This document shows positions 1-8,290 of a stretch of 48,265 nt of DNA, piece after piece. The stretch is from assembly GCA_011053095.1 (NCBI GenBank), contig DRHS01000203.1:1-48265 (forward strand), given 5' to 3'. Within the stretch, counting starts at the first letter, position 1; the number at the start of each line of letters is the position of its first letter. The notes under the pieces were generated by a model. The model was not told the DNA's origin, did no database searches, and saw only the letters and a list, made by a program, of their open reading frames with translations. A program made the position numbers and the translations under genes. This DNA comes from Bacteroides sp. GTDB taxonomy: Bacteria; Bacteroidota; Bacteroidia; Bacteroidales; SM23-62.

Positions 1-367
1 ATACAGATGCATCCTGTACTGGATATTCATCGAAATATTCAAGCACAATCACTTCGAGGCTGGTAGGGAACAATACATGGACTGTAGCTAAAGCCTTGTC
101 TACCCTATGCCTTCCGTTGTAGGCTAACAGGCTAACCTCGTAAGTTCCTTCCATTGTATAAATATGAGAAGCATCATATGAGTTTGTACGGGTTCCGTCT
201 CCGAAGTCCCATTCAAAGTAATCTGCATCTATGGAGTTGTTGGTAAAATGAATGGATTCACCAACATCGACTATATTCCGAGACACGAAGAAGTCTGCAA
301 TAGGATCCCTGCTGCAGCTCGCCATGATGATCGGAATGGCTATTATAAAATATGCTAATTTTTTCAT
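1..367 (-). CDS. PKD-domain lipoprotein, C-terminus cut by window edge
   Basis: The gene reads leftward from an ATG at 367 and runs off the window edge without a stop, so only about 122 residues are visible. The N-terminus has a short basic start, a hydrophobic stretch and a lipobox ending MASC (Cys18), so it is probably a lipoprotein exported by the Sec route. After that comes a PKD-like fold signature: YFEWDFGDGT at about residues 50-60, followed by the HIYTMEGTYEVSL strand typical of PKD repeats. PKD domains are usually extracellular binding or spacer modules. The substrate cannot be told from this fragment. It lies on the same strand as, and downstream of, the peptidase gene at 447-2624, with a 79-base gap. 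Confidence 0.85.
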   Translation of the reverse strand, partial: MKKLAYFIIAIPIIMASCSRDPIADFFVSRNIVDVGESIHFTNNSIDADYFEWDFGDGTRTNSYDASHIYTMEGTYEVSLLAYNGRHRVDKALATVHVLFPTSLEVIVLEYFDEYPVQDASV

Positions 368-446
368 GACTTTTCAGATTTTTGGTTTCTTGTAGTTATG
401 AAATCCAAAATCTGTGCCAAAACCGATAAATCGAGGCTAAATCATC

Positions 447-2624
447 CTAAAGATTCTCTTCCACGTACTGCATCAGTTTGGTCGCCATGTGAGGAGCTGC
501 ACCCCGCTGGTAGATTCCATGGGCCTGGTCCGGGTAGAACATCCATTCGAATTGCTTGCCAGCCTGGATAAGTGCCTCGACAAGATCAACTGAGTTCTGC
601 ATATGGACATTGTCATCGACCATACCATGGTTAATCAGCAGGTGACCTTTCAGCCTGTCTGCATAGTAGACCGGAGAGTTCTTTTCATACCCATCCGGAT
701 TTTCACGGGGTGTGCGCATAAATCTTTCCGTGTAAACTGTATCGTAATATTTCCAGTTTGTCACCGAAGACACAGCCATTGCCAGCTTGAATACATCGGC
801 ACCGGCTGTGATGCACATGGCAGACATGAATCCACCATAACTGCCGCCCCAGATACCTATCCTTTCGGCATCTATCCAAGGGATATTACCGAGATACTTT
901 GCAGCCTCTATCTGGTCAATTGTCTCATATTTACCTAGTTGCAAGTATGTAGCTTTCCGGAATGCCTCCCCTTTTCCAGCGGTGCCCCTATTATCAACCG
1001 AAACAATGACATAACCCCTTTCGAGAAGGAGATAATGCAATGAGCTTGTGCCCCAGCTATCCTGTACATTCTGAGCTCCGGGTCCACCATAAACATGCAT
1101 CATCAGCGGGTAATTACCGTTTTCTGTGAATCCCTTGGGTTTGTACATATACGCATTAAGTTCAACACCTTCAGAGGTGGTAATGGTAATAAGTTCCTTT
1201 TCAGGGATGCCATAACTTGCTGCTCTCTCTTTCAACCTGGCATTATCCTCAAGTATCTTAAGAACTTTCCCCTTTGAATTATGAAGGGTTATATACTTTG
1301 GTGTGCGGACATCACTATGGGTATGGATGTAATAATCATAGGTTTTACTGAATTCAGCGGTATTCCATCCCTTTGTATCGGAGATCATCCTTTTGCCGCT
1401 GCCATCCAGCTTTATGCTCCATACGTTTGATTGAACAGATGATCCTTCGTAGCTTGTATAGTAAAGAATCCCACGTTTCTGATCGAGACCCAGAAAATCA
1501 ATAATATCCCACTCCCCTTCGGTGATCCGGGAGATCTCATTGCCTTCCATATCATACCTGGAAAAATGATAGTACCCTTCTCTGTCACCTGTATAGATAA
1601 AGTGTTTACCATCTTCCAGAAATACTACGGTTTCGTCCTGAGGTTCCCGGATATAATATTCATTCTCATCTTCAAGAATTACCTTGCTGGTGCCAGAAAC
1701 TGCATCCGCAAGGATGACATCAAGCTTGTTCTGATGCCTGTTGAGCCTCAGGATGCACAGTTCCCCCGGCCTGCGGGTCCACTTTATTCTGGGAATATAC
1801 TGATCCGTTTCATCACCGGTATCCATTTCCTCATCAGAACCGCTGTCAAGGTCCACAACCCGAATACTTACTATTGAATTCGTTTCCCCTGCTTTAGGAT
1901 ATTTAAAATCCCACCAATCCGGATATAGTCCCCCCCCATACGCTGTCACAATAAATTTTTTTACCAGTGTTTCATCCGTACGGTAATATGCTATCCTTCT
2001 GCTATCAGGCGACCATGCAAATCCCTTTGAGAAGGCAAATTCCTCCTCGTATACCCAGTCCGGCGCACCATTTATGATTTTTCCATGTTCGCCATCATCT
2101 GTCAACCGCTTCTTCTGACCGGTCTCAAGGTCAAAAAAATATAGGTTATTATCCCGGACAAAGGCTACCTTATTGCCGTCGGGGGACAGGGTTGCTAGTT
2201 GCTGCTTACCATTATCCGAGAGAAAAACAGATTGCCCCGTTCCAAAATCATAAACATAATAGTCAGCCCTGTAGCTGTGTCTGTAGATCCTTTCCTTTCC
2301 GATAGCAACAAGGATCTTTGAATCGTCCGATGAAAAAGCATAATTACCTATAGACCCTCCACCCGGTAGATCGAGCATGTCCACACTAAAAACATCCTCA
2401 ACCTTTTCGGCGGTTTTATAGCTGTATTTAACGATCTTCCCCCGCTCCTGTACCGAATAGTGCTTTCCATCGTTCATGGACCGCAATCCGTTAATGCGTT
2501 TTTCAGAGAAAATCCTTTTTTTAACCGCATCATCGAATGTGATTTCCCGGTCGGAACCCTGTCCCATAACCTGTGTTATGGATAATACGGAAAGTATTAG
2601 AAATCCTAACTTATTAATTTTCAT
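447..2624 (-). CDS. Secreted dipeptidyl peptidase IV family (S9B) serine peptidase
   Basis: A 725-residue protein with a signal peptide (about residues 1-21, ending VMGQ). The N-terminal two thirds is a beta-propeller and contains DWVYEEEF, the double-Glu signature by which DPP-IV enzymes hold the free N-terminus of the substrate. The C-terminal alpha/beta hydrolase domain (about 480-725) carries the nucleophile in GGSYGG (Ser595), the acid in MVDDNVH (Asp670) and the histidine in QAHGI (His702). It should release Xaa-Pro or similar dipeptides from peptides in the periplasm or outside the cell. The nucleophile elbow reads GGSYGG where classical DPP-IV has GWSYGG, so substrate preference may differ slightly. 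Length is normal for the family. The start is an ATG just before the signal peptide. Confidence 0.93.
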   Translation of the reverse strand: MKINKLGFLILSVLSITQVMGQGSDREITFDDAVKKRIFSEKRINGLRSMNDGKHYSVQERGKIVKYSYKTAEKVEDVFSVDMLDLPGGGSIGNYAFSSDDSKILVAIGKERIYRHSYRADYYVYDFGTGQSVFLSDNGKQQLATLSPDGNKVAFVRDNNLYFFDLETGQKKRLTDDGEHGKIINGAPDWVYEEEFAFSKGFAWSPDSRRIAYYRTDETLVKKFIVTAYGGGLYPDWWDFKYPKAGETNSIVSIRVVDLDSGSDEEMDTGDETDQYIPRIKWTRRPGELCILRLNRHQNKLDVILADAVSGTSKVILEDENEYYIREPQDETVVFLEDGKHFIYTGDREGYYHFSRYDMEGNEISRITEGEWDIIDFLGLDQKRGILYYTSYEGSSVQSNVWSIKLDGSGKRMISDTKGWNTAEFSKTYDYYIHTHSDVRTPKYITLHNSKGKVLKILEDNARLKERAASYGIPEKELITITTSEGVELNAYMYKPKGFTENGNYPLMMHVYGGPGAQNVQDSWGTSSLHYLLLERGYVIVSVDNRGTAGKGEAFRKATYLQLGKYETIDQIEAAKYLGNIPWIDAERIGIWGGSYGGFMSAMCITAGADVFKLAMAVSSVTNWKYYDTVYTERFMRTPRENPDGYEKNSPVYYADRLKGHLLINHGMVDDNVHMQNSVDLVEALIQAGKQFEWMFYPDQAHGIYQRGAAPHMATKLMQYVEENL

Positions 2625-2730
2625 GAGATTATAGAATTAACAGCAATGGTAACACTGCCGGAATTATTAACTGATTAAATTAGCAGCCAATCCTCCAAAC
2701 AGACAATGACTTTTCGCAGGTTAAAATCCC

Positions 2731-2759
2731 TTGCATTTACCTCAATATAACTATCTTTG
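2731..2759 (+). promoter_or_regulatory. Bacteroidota-type promoter for thrS
   Basis: TATCTTTG at 2752-2759 matches the Bacteroidota primary-sigma -7 consensus TAnnTTTG. A TTG at 2731-2733 lies 18 bases upstream, at the -33 position. Transcription would start near 2766, about 25 bases before the thrS ATG. This is consensus matching only. Confidence 0.6.
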
Positions 2760-2790
2760 CGTACTTTAAAAATCGAGTAATTCCAGGAGC

Positions 2791-4737
2791 ATGATTAACA
2801 TTACATTTCCGGACAATTCTGTAAGAGAATTCAACGAGGGGGTAACAGGATTTGAGATTGCCAATAGCATCTCTCCAAGGCTGGCAAAAGAAGTATTGTC
2901 CATTACCGTAAACGGGGAACTGTGGGATATCACCCGGGGTATACCGGGAGATGCAAGCATCCTGCTCCACAAATGGGATGATGCAGATGGGAAACATGCC
3001 TACTGGCATTCTTCAGCACATCTAATGGCTGAGGCTATTGAGACACTTTTTCCCGGCACCAAATTCGGCATAGGGCCGGCAATCGAACAGGGCTTTTACT
3101 ATGATATAGATCTTCCGGGAGAAAAGATCCTCACAGATGCTGACCTGCCTAAGATAGAACAAAAGATGAAGGAACTCGCTTCATCAAAAGAACCTTATCT
3201 GCGCAGGGATGTAAGCAAAAAAGAGGCGCTCGACTATTTCACAAAAAAGGGCGATGAATATAAACTGGAACTGATTGAGGAGCTGGAAGACGGAACCATC
3301 AGCTTTTACATCCAGGGGAATTTTACTGACCTCTGCCGTGGACCACATCTCCAGGATACCAGCAAGATCAAGGCCATCAAACTGACAAGCCTTGCCGGTG
3401 CCTATTGGAGGGGTGACATCAAACGCAAACAGCTGACCAGGGTTTATGGGATAACATTCCCCAAGCAGAACCAGCTTGAGGAATATCTCGACTTGCTTGA
3501 GAAGGCAAAAGAACGTGACCACCGCAAGGTTGGAAAAGAACTTGAGTTATTTACTTTTTCACAAAAGGTTGGAGCGGGACTCCCACTCTGGCTGCCAAAA
3601 GGAGCTTTCCTGCGTGACCGTCTGGAACAGTTCCTGAAAAAGTTACAGGTACAACATGGATATGAACCGGTAATTACACCTCACATCGGACAGAAGGAAC
3701 TCTATGTTACTTCGGGCCATTGGGATAAATACGGAAAGGATTCATTCAGACCTATATCCACCCCGATCGAAGGTGAGGAATTCATGCTCAAACCAATGAA
3801 TTGTCCACACCACTGTGAAATTTACAACAGCAGACCCCACTCCTACAAGGAATTACCGGTACGCTATGCTGAATTTGGTACAGTGTACAGGTATGAGCAG
3901 AGCGGAGAACTTCACGGACTCACCAGGGTTCGTGGATTCACCCAGGATGATGCACATATCTTCTGCCGGCCCGATCAGCTGAAAGAAGAGTTTATTAAGG
4001 TAATTGACATAGTCCTGTACATTTTCAAGGCCCTGGATTTCGATGATTACGTCGCACAGATATCACTGCGCGACCCGGACGATAAGCAAAAGTACATGGG
4101 TTCAGACGAAAACTGGGAGAAAGCAGAGAGAGCGATTATTGAAGCCACTGAGGAAAAGGGACTCACAGCCATCACTGAAATTGGTGAAGCAGCCTTTTAT
4201 GGTCCCAAGTTAGATTTCATGGTCAGGGATGCCCTGGGCAGAAAATGGCAGCTGGGAACCATACAGGTTGATTACAACCTTCCGGAGCGTTTCGAACTGG
4301 AATATGTCGGATCAGATAACCAGAAACACAGACCGGTAATGATCCACCGTGCACCCTTCGGCTCCATGGAGCGTTTTGTAGCCCTTTTGATAGAACATTC
4401 CGGGGGTAAATTTCCACTCTGGCTGGTCCCCGATCAGGTAGTGATAATCCCGGTAAGTGAAAAATTTAACGATTACGCTAAAAAAGTTTTAAAATTTCTA
4501 AATAATTACGATATTCGCACTCTGATTGACGAGAGGAGCGAAAAAGTAGGTAAGAAGATCAGGGACAATGAGTTAAAGAAGATCCCATACCTGCTTGTAG
4601 TGGGTGAAAAAGAGCAAAATTCAGATACGATTGCCGTCAGAAGGCAGGGAGAAGGGGATAAAGGTACGATGGAATTAAAAGAATTTGCTGAAATGATCGT
4701 CAATGAAACGGATAAGCAATTAAGAAAAGCAGACTGA
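2791..4737 (+). CDS. thrS: Threonyl-tRNA synthetase
   Basis: Charges tRNA-Thr with threonine in the cytoplasm. The 648-residue protein has the full class IIa ThrRS layout. An N-terminal TGS domain (about 1-60) is followed by the editing domain with HSSAH (His73/His77) and DLCRGPH, which clears mischarged Ser-tRNA. The catalytic core has motif 2 around [12 protein letters not shown] and [11 protein letters not shown], and motif 3 around [11 protein letters not shown]. The anticodon-binding domain closes the protein. It opens a translation cluster with infC, rpmI and rplT, an order common in bacteria. AGGAG lies only one base from the ATG, too close to be an optimal Shine-Dalgarno. No T-box-like leader fits in the short 5' region. 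Confidence 0.98.
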   Translation: MINITFPDNSVREFNEGVTGFEIANSISPRLAKEVLSITVNGELWDITRGIPGDASILLHKWDDADGKHAYWHSSAHLMAEAIETLFPGTKFGIGPAIEQGFYYDIDLPGEKILTDADLPKIEQKMKELASSKEPYLRRDVSKKEALDYFTKKGDEYKLELIEELEDGTISFYIQGNFTDLCRGPHLQDTSKIKAIKLTSLAGAYWRGDIKRKQLTRVYGITFPKQNQLEEYLDLLEKAKERDHRKVGKELELFTFSQKVGAGLPLWLPKGAFLRDRLEQFLKKLQVQHGYEPVITPHIGQKELYVTSGHWDKYGKDSFRPISTPIEGEEFMLKPMNCPHHCEIYNSRPHSYKELPVRYAEFGTVYRYEQSGELHGLTRVRGFTQDDAHIFCRPDQLKEEFIKVIDIVLYIFKALDFDDYVAQISLRDPDDKQKYMGSDENWEKAERAIIEATEEKGLTAITEIGEAAFYGPKLDFMVRDALGRKWQLGTIQVDYNLPERFELEYVGSDNQKHRPVMIHRAPFGSMERFVALLIEHSGGKFPLWLVPDQVVIIPVSEKFNDYAKKVLKFLNNYDIRTLIDERSEKVGKKIRDNELKKIPYLLVVGEKEQNSDTIAVRRQGEGDKGTMELKEFAEMIVNETDKQLRKAD

Positions 4738-4750
4738 TTATTAATTAATT

Positions 4751-4767
4751 AGGAGGACCATAAAATA
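4751..4767 (+). promoter_or_regulatory. Strong Shine-Dalgarno and ATA start codon of infC
   Basis: AGGAGG at 4751-4756 is followed by 8 bases and then ATA at 4765-4767. The frame has a TAG stop at 4750-4752 and no ATG, GTG or TTG between that stop and the conserved IF3 N-terminus, so ATA is the only well-placed start. Perfect complementarity to the 16S tail is unusual among the starts in this window. Confidence 0.75.
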
Positions 4768-5331
4768 GCAGGACCACATCACAGAGGACGTAATTTTAGG
4801 CCGAGGGAAAGACAACCTCAGCATAAGATAAACGAAAAGATCACCTCAGCCCGTGTAAGGGTGGTAGGAGACAACATTGAAGAACCGGGTGTTTACACCG
4901 TCAGGGAAGCCATTGAAATGGCAGATAAATTTGAATTGGATCTGGTGGAAATCTCACCGAATGCCGATCCGCCTGTCTGCAAAATAATTGATTATCAGAA
5001 GTTTCTTTACCAGCAGAAGAAGAAGCAGAAGGAACTTAAGGCGAAAACAACAAAGATCGTTGTTAAGGAACTGAGATTCGGTCCCAATACAGACGATCAC
5101 GATTATAACTTCAAGCTGAAACATGCTCAGAAGTTTTTGGAAGAGGGAGCAAAAGTAAAGGCCTTCGTATTTTTTAAGGGCCGTTCGATCATTTACTCAG
5201 AGAAGGGAGAAATTCTCCTGCTGCGTTTTGCACAGGATCTCGAAGAACTTGGCAAAGTCGAACAGTTACCGAAACTGGAAGGAAAACGTATGACCATGAT
5301 GCTTTCTCCAAAAGCAGCAAGGAAAAATTAA
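4765..5331 (+). CDS. infC: Translation initiation factor IF-3, ATA start
   Basis: IF3 binds the 30S subunit, checks start-codon/initiator-tRNA pairing and prevents premature 50S joining. Started at ATA the protein has 188 residues, the usual length, and opens [11 protein letters not shown] before the conserved [16 protein letters not shown] segment. A GTG start at 4861 would delete that segment and half of the N-terminal domain. The C-terminal domain is complete ([21 protein letters not shown], shown here as KELRFG...HDYNF). In E. coli infC begins with AUU and IF3 represses its own mRNA by discriminating against that codon. The ATA here implies the same autoregulation. It lies 27 bases after thrS and 26 before rpmI. 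Confidence 0.92.
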   Translation: MAGPHHRGRNFRPRERQPQHKINEKITSARVRVVGDNIEEPGVYTVREAIEMADKFELDLVEISPNADPPVCKIIDYQKFLYQQKKKQKELKAKTTKIVVKELRFGPNTDDHDYNFKLKHAQKFLEEGAKVKAFVFFKGRSIIYSEKGEILLLRFAQDLEELGKVEQLPKLEGKRMTMMLSPKAARKN

Positions 5332-5357
5332 AGTATTTTATTTAAACTAGACATAGG

Positions 5358-5555
5358 ATGCCGAAAATGAAGAGAAATGCAGGTGCAAAGAAGAGATTTT
5401 CTTTGACCGGCACAGGAAAGATCAGGCGAAAGCATGCTTACAAAAGCCACATCCTAACCAAGAAGTCCAAGAAGAGAAAAAGGAATCTGGGTTATTATGG
5501 GGAAGTTGACAAGGCTGACCAGAAAAATGTCAAGCTTATGTTGAGCATGAAGTAG
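5358..5555 (+). CDS. rpmI: 50S ribosomal protein L35
   Basis: A 65-residue, very basic protein with the L35 pattern: [14 protein letters not shown] at the start, then [16 protein letters not shown] and [11 protein letters not shown]. It is a late-assembly component of the large ribosomal subunit. Length and position between infC and rplT are canonical. The ATG follows infC by 26 bases without an obvious Shine-Dalgarno, so it is probably translated from the infC-rpmI-rplT mRNA. Confidence 0.97.
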   Translation: MPKMKRNAGAKKRFSLTGTGKIRRKHAYKSHILTKKSKKRKRNLGYYGEVDKADQKNVKLMLSMK

Positions 5556-5696
5556 AGATCACTGAAGTAAAACAATTTTTTAACCAGAATGAATGAGCAA
5601 CTAAGAGCACAATGATCGGGAAAACAAATGAACCAACTGGTTCAGGTATTCTTTGATCAGGGTTTTGTGCCGCTTACCATTCGAAAATCGAAAACA
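5556..5696 (+). other. Long rpmI-rplT spacer with a small hairpin
   Basis: These 141 bases separate two genes that are usually nearly contiguous. The spacer holds a perfect 6-bp hairpin, TGAACC-AACT-GGTTCA (5629-5644), and two very short ORFs (5589-5615 and 5612-5656), neither of which looks like a conserved gene. L20 controls its own operon by binding mRNA in other bacteria, so the spacer could be a regulatory site. I cannot identify an L20-type rRNA mimic by eye. Confidence 0.35.
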
Positions 5697-6041
5697 ATGC
5701 CAAGATCAAAAAATTCAGTAGCCTCGAGACAGAGACGGAAAAAGATACTGAAACAAACGAAGGGACAATTCGGAAGGCGCAAAAATGTATGGACTGTAGC
5801 AAAGAATGCTCATGAAAAGGGACTGCAGTATGCCTACCGTGACCGTCGTAAGAAAAAAGGAAATTTCAGGGCGCTGTGGATCCAGAGGATCAACGCAGGG
5901 GTACGCCAGTACGACATGTCATATTCAGAGTTCATGGGAAAGATTCACAAAGCCGGAATCGAACTCGACAGGAAAGTACTTGCAGACCTGGCCATGAATC
6001 ATCCCAAAGCTTTCGAAGCTGTAGTGAATAAGGTTAAGTAA
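5697..6041 (+). CDS. rplT: 50S ribosomal protein L20
   Basis: A 114-residue basic protein that binds 23S rRNA early in large-subunit assembly. The ATG at 5697 gives the standard N-terminus [18 protein letters not shown]. The open frame extends back to 5628, but that extra stretch has no counterpart in L20 and I leave it out. Conserved L20 features follow: [19 protein letters not shown], shown here as GRRKN...VAKNA, then [12 protein letters not shown] and [10 protein letters not shown]. It is the last gene of the cluster and a strong terminator follows. Confidence 0.97.
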   Translation: MPRSKNSVASRQRRKKILKQTKGQFGRRKNVWTVAKNAHEKGLQYAYRDRRKKKGNFRALWIQRINAGVRQYDMSYSEFMGKIHKAGIELDRKVLADLAMNHPKAFEAVVNKVK

Positions 6042-6065
6042 TTAGCCCCCGCACAAAATATCAGG

Positions 6066-6097
6066 CCGCCTCAGCAAACTCTGAGGCGGTTTTTTTT
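6066..6097 (+). terminator. Rho-independent terminator after rplT
   Basis: A perfect 9-bp stem, CCGCCTCAG (6066-6074) with CTGAGGCGG (6081-6089), has a 6-base loop and is followed by eight T residues. It ends the thrS-infC-rpmI-rplT unit. Confidence 0.93.
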
Positions 6098-6100
6098 GTT

Positions 6101-6108
6101 TATTTTTG
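6101..6108 (+). promoter_or_regulatory. -7 element for the dapB-lepB unit
   Basis: TATTTTTG matches TAnnTTTG exactly and sits just after the rplT terminator. Transcription would start near 6115, leaving a leader of about 40 bases before the dapB ATG at 6155. No clear -33 TTTG is visible because that position falls inside the terminator. Confidence 0.5.
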
Positions 6109-6154
6109 CAGAGCCTCTTTGGCAGTAAATAATAGCGTAACCAAACCCCGAAAA

Positions 6155-6934
6155 ATGAAAATCGCCATAATCGGATATGGAAAAATGGGCAGGATGATTG
6201 AATCCATCGCCCGTGAAAAGGGACATACTATAGGTTCATGTATTGATGTTGACAATCAGGACCTGCTCTCAGCAGATAGTCTGAGCCAGCACGATGCAGC
6301 CATTGAATTCACCGTACCCGAAACTGCCTACGGAAATGTTTCGAAATGTCTGGATGCCGGAATTCCGGTAGTGTCAGGCACCACAGGATGGACTGACCGG
6401 CTGGGGGAACTGGCAGAGCGTTGTGTAAAAGAAAGTGGTTCATTCCTTTACGCCTCCAATTTCAGCCTGGGAGTAAACCTTCTTTTTTACATGAACCGTC
6501 ACCTGGCTACTATTATGAATCGGCATATACAATACGATGTCAGGATGAGTGAAACCCACCATACCCAGAAACTGGATGCACCCAGCGGAACGGCCCTGAC
6601 ACTTGCGGAAGATATCCTGGCTGAAATTGAACGCAAAAAAAACTGGGCACTTCTCGAGGGATCTTCAAGTACTGGCCCGGCTGGCCGCAATGATGTCAAC
6701 CCTGATAGCCGTAATGATGCCGACCTGGATCCGAAAAAATTATGGATTGAGGCAATCCGGGAAGGTACGGTAGCAGGTATTCATGAGGTCAGTTATGAAT
6801 CGGAATTCGACAGTCTTTCCCTGAGGCATTCTGCCAAAGACCGAAGGGGATTTGCAAATGGCGCTGTGTTGGCTGCCGAGTTTATCCATGATAAAAAGGG
6901 ATTCTTTTCCATGAAGGAAGTTCTTGATCTTTAA
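6155..6934 (+). CDS. dapB: 4-hydroxy-tetrahydrodipicolinate reductase
   Basis: Reduces 4-hydroxy-tetrahydrodipicolinate to tetrahydrodipicolinate with NAD(P)H, for lysine and meso-diaminopimelate synthesis. The protein (259 residues from the ATG at 6155) has the Rossmann start KIAIIGYGKMG, the SGTTGW loop, and the active-site block ETHHTQKLDAPSGTA with its catalytic His pair and Lys. The frame is open to a TTG at 6119, but those 12 residues precede the nucleotide-binding strand and would start almost at the predicted transcription start. Around residues 173-187 an insertion holds two imperfect copies of a unit beginning RNDV/RNDA, a local duplication. lepB follows 12 bases later. Confidence 0.95.
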   Translation: MKIAIIGYGKMGRMIESIAREKGHTIGSCIDVDNQDLLSADSLSQHDAAIEFTVPETAYGNVSKCLDAGIPVVSGTTGWTDRLGELAERCVKESGSFLYASNFSLGVNLLFYMNRHLATIMNRHIQYDVRMSETHHTQKLDAPSGTALTLAEDILAEIERKKNWALLEGSSSTGPAGRNDVNPDSRNDADLDPKKLWIEAIREGTVAGIHEVSYESEFDSLSLRHSAKDRRGFANGAVLAAEFIHDKKGFFSMKEVLDL

Positions 6935-6946
6935 GTAATTCTGCAG

Positions 6947-8278
6947 ATGTCTGTTCCCCGGGGAAGATATATACAATTTGGTATCGTAACGATCCTGTAT
7001 ACACTTTTAACAGTATGGCTGGGGGTATATTGGTTGCTGGCTGCCCTGCCGCTGATCTTCGACCATTACATTACACGCTGGCTTCCCATAAAAAAATTAA
7101 AAATAAATGTAAAAATACCCCTCGCACTGAGGGAAACAGCTGAGTGGCTGGGGGCAATTCTGAGTGCATTACTTTTTGTACTTCTGATCAGAACTCTTCT
7201 GATAGAAGCATATACGATTCCGACACCCTCGATGGAGCAGAGCCTGATGGTGGGTGATTACCTTTTTGTTAGTAAACTCAGCTACGGGCCAAGAATCCCC
7301 ATTACCCCGCTTGGCTTTCCTTTTACACACAATACCATGCCCTTTTCAACGGAAAAAAAATCCTACAGTGAAAAAATGCAGTGGCCCTATAAAAGGCTGG
7401 CGGGTTTCGGAAATATCCAGCACAATGATGTGGTAGTTTTTAACTTCCCGGAAGGGGATACTGTGGTAAGGGAACTGCCGGAACAGAATTATTATAACCT
7501 GACACGGAATTATGGCCGCCGGACGATACACTCTCAGTACCAGGTAATTAGCAGACCTGTGGACAAACGGGAGAATTTCGTCAAAAGATGTATAGGCCTC
7601 CCGGGAGACACTATTGAACTGAGGCATACGGAAGTTTTCATTAATGGGGAACCCTCTATTGAGATTTCAAGTCTGCAGCACCGTTATTATGTTCGGACCA
7701 ACGGTGAAAAAATTGATTCTGCTTCAATGGCAGATATTAAACTGAGAACTGCCCAGCAATCGTATGATCCTAAGCTGGGGAGTTATGTATTCTCACTGAC
7801 AAGATCCCAGGCTGAGCAGGTTGTTGAACTTCCGAATATCCGGTCAATTACACGTCTTGAAAACATGAACAGGAAGCTGGCCTATTCATCCAATTTTCCG
7901 TATAGTCCTGATTATCAATGGACTGAGGACAATTACGGCAGGCTACTGGTACCGAAAAAAGGTGCAACCGTCAGACTAACTCCCACAAATCTCCCCTTGT
8001 ATAAAAGGATCATTGAGTCGTATGAAAAAAATGTTCTGGAGCTCAGGGATAGTATTATATATATTAACAACGAACCGCGAATTTCTTATACCTTTGGCAT
8101 GGATTATTTTTTCATGCTTGGTGACAACCGGCATAACTCTGCCGACTCGAGGGTATGGGGATTTGTCCCGGAAGATCATGTAGTCGGAAAGGCGGTGTTG
8201 GTATGGTTATCCGTTGACCGGGCAAAGGGAGGATTGGACCGTTTCCGTTGGAACAGAATGTTTAAAAAAATAAAATAG
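6947..8278 (+). CDS. lepB: Signal peptidase I, first of two tandem paralogues
   Basis: Cleaves signal peptides from exported proteins at the outer face of the inner membrane. The 443-residue protein has two hydrophobic segments (about 10-40 and 68-88). The catalytic block IPTPSMEQSL (Ser95), the general-base block FVKRCIGLPGD (Lys213) and the C-terminal GDNRHNSADSRVWGF follow. It is much longer than E. coli LepB (324) because of a large insertion between the Lys block and the GDN box (about 230-400), a trait I know from Bacteroidota LepB proteins. Both catalytic residues are present, so it should be active. It lies in one unit with dapB and the second lepB. Confidence 0.95.
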   Translation: MSVPRGRYIQFGIVTILYTLLTVWLGVYWLLAALPLIFDHYITRWLPIKKLKINVKIPLALRETAEWLGAILSALLFVLLIRTLLIEAYTIPTPSMEQSLMVGDYLFVSKLSYGPRIPITPLGFPFTHNTMPFSTEKKSYSEKMQWPYKRLAGFGNIQHNDVVVFNFPEGDTVVRELPEQNYYNLTRNYGRRTIHSQYQVISRPVDKRENFVKRCIGLPGDTIELRHTEVFINGEPSIEISSLQHRYYVRTNGEKIDSASMADIKLRTAQQSYDPKLGSYVFSLTRSQAEQVVELPNIRSITRLENMNRKLAYSSNFPYSPDYQWTEDNYGRLLVPKKGATVRLTPTNLPLYKRIIESYEKNVLELRDSIIYINNEPRISYTFGMDYFFMLGDNRHNSADSRVWGFVPEDHVVGKAVLVWLSVDRAKGGLDRFRWNRMFKKIK

Positions 8279-8290
8279 TTTCAGTTTATC

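Noticed and set aside
5628..5696. 23-codon N-terminal extension of L20 in frame
   Set aside because: The standard L20 N-terminus begins at the ATG at 5697 and the extension resembles nothing in the family.
6119..6154. 12-codon TTG-initiated extension of DapB
   Set aside because: It precedes the Rossmann strand that normally starts the protein and begins within a few bases of the predicted transcription start.
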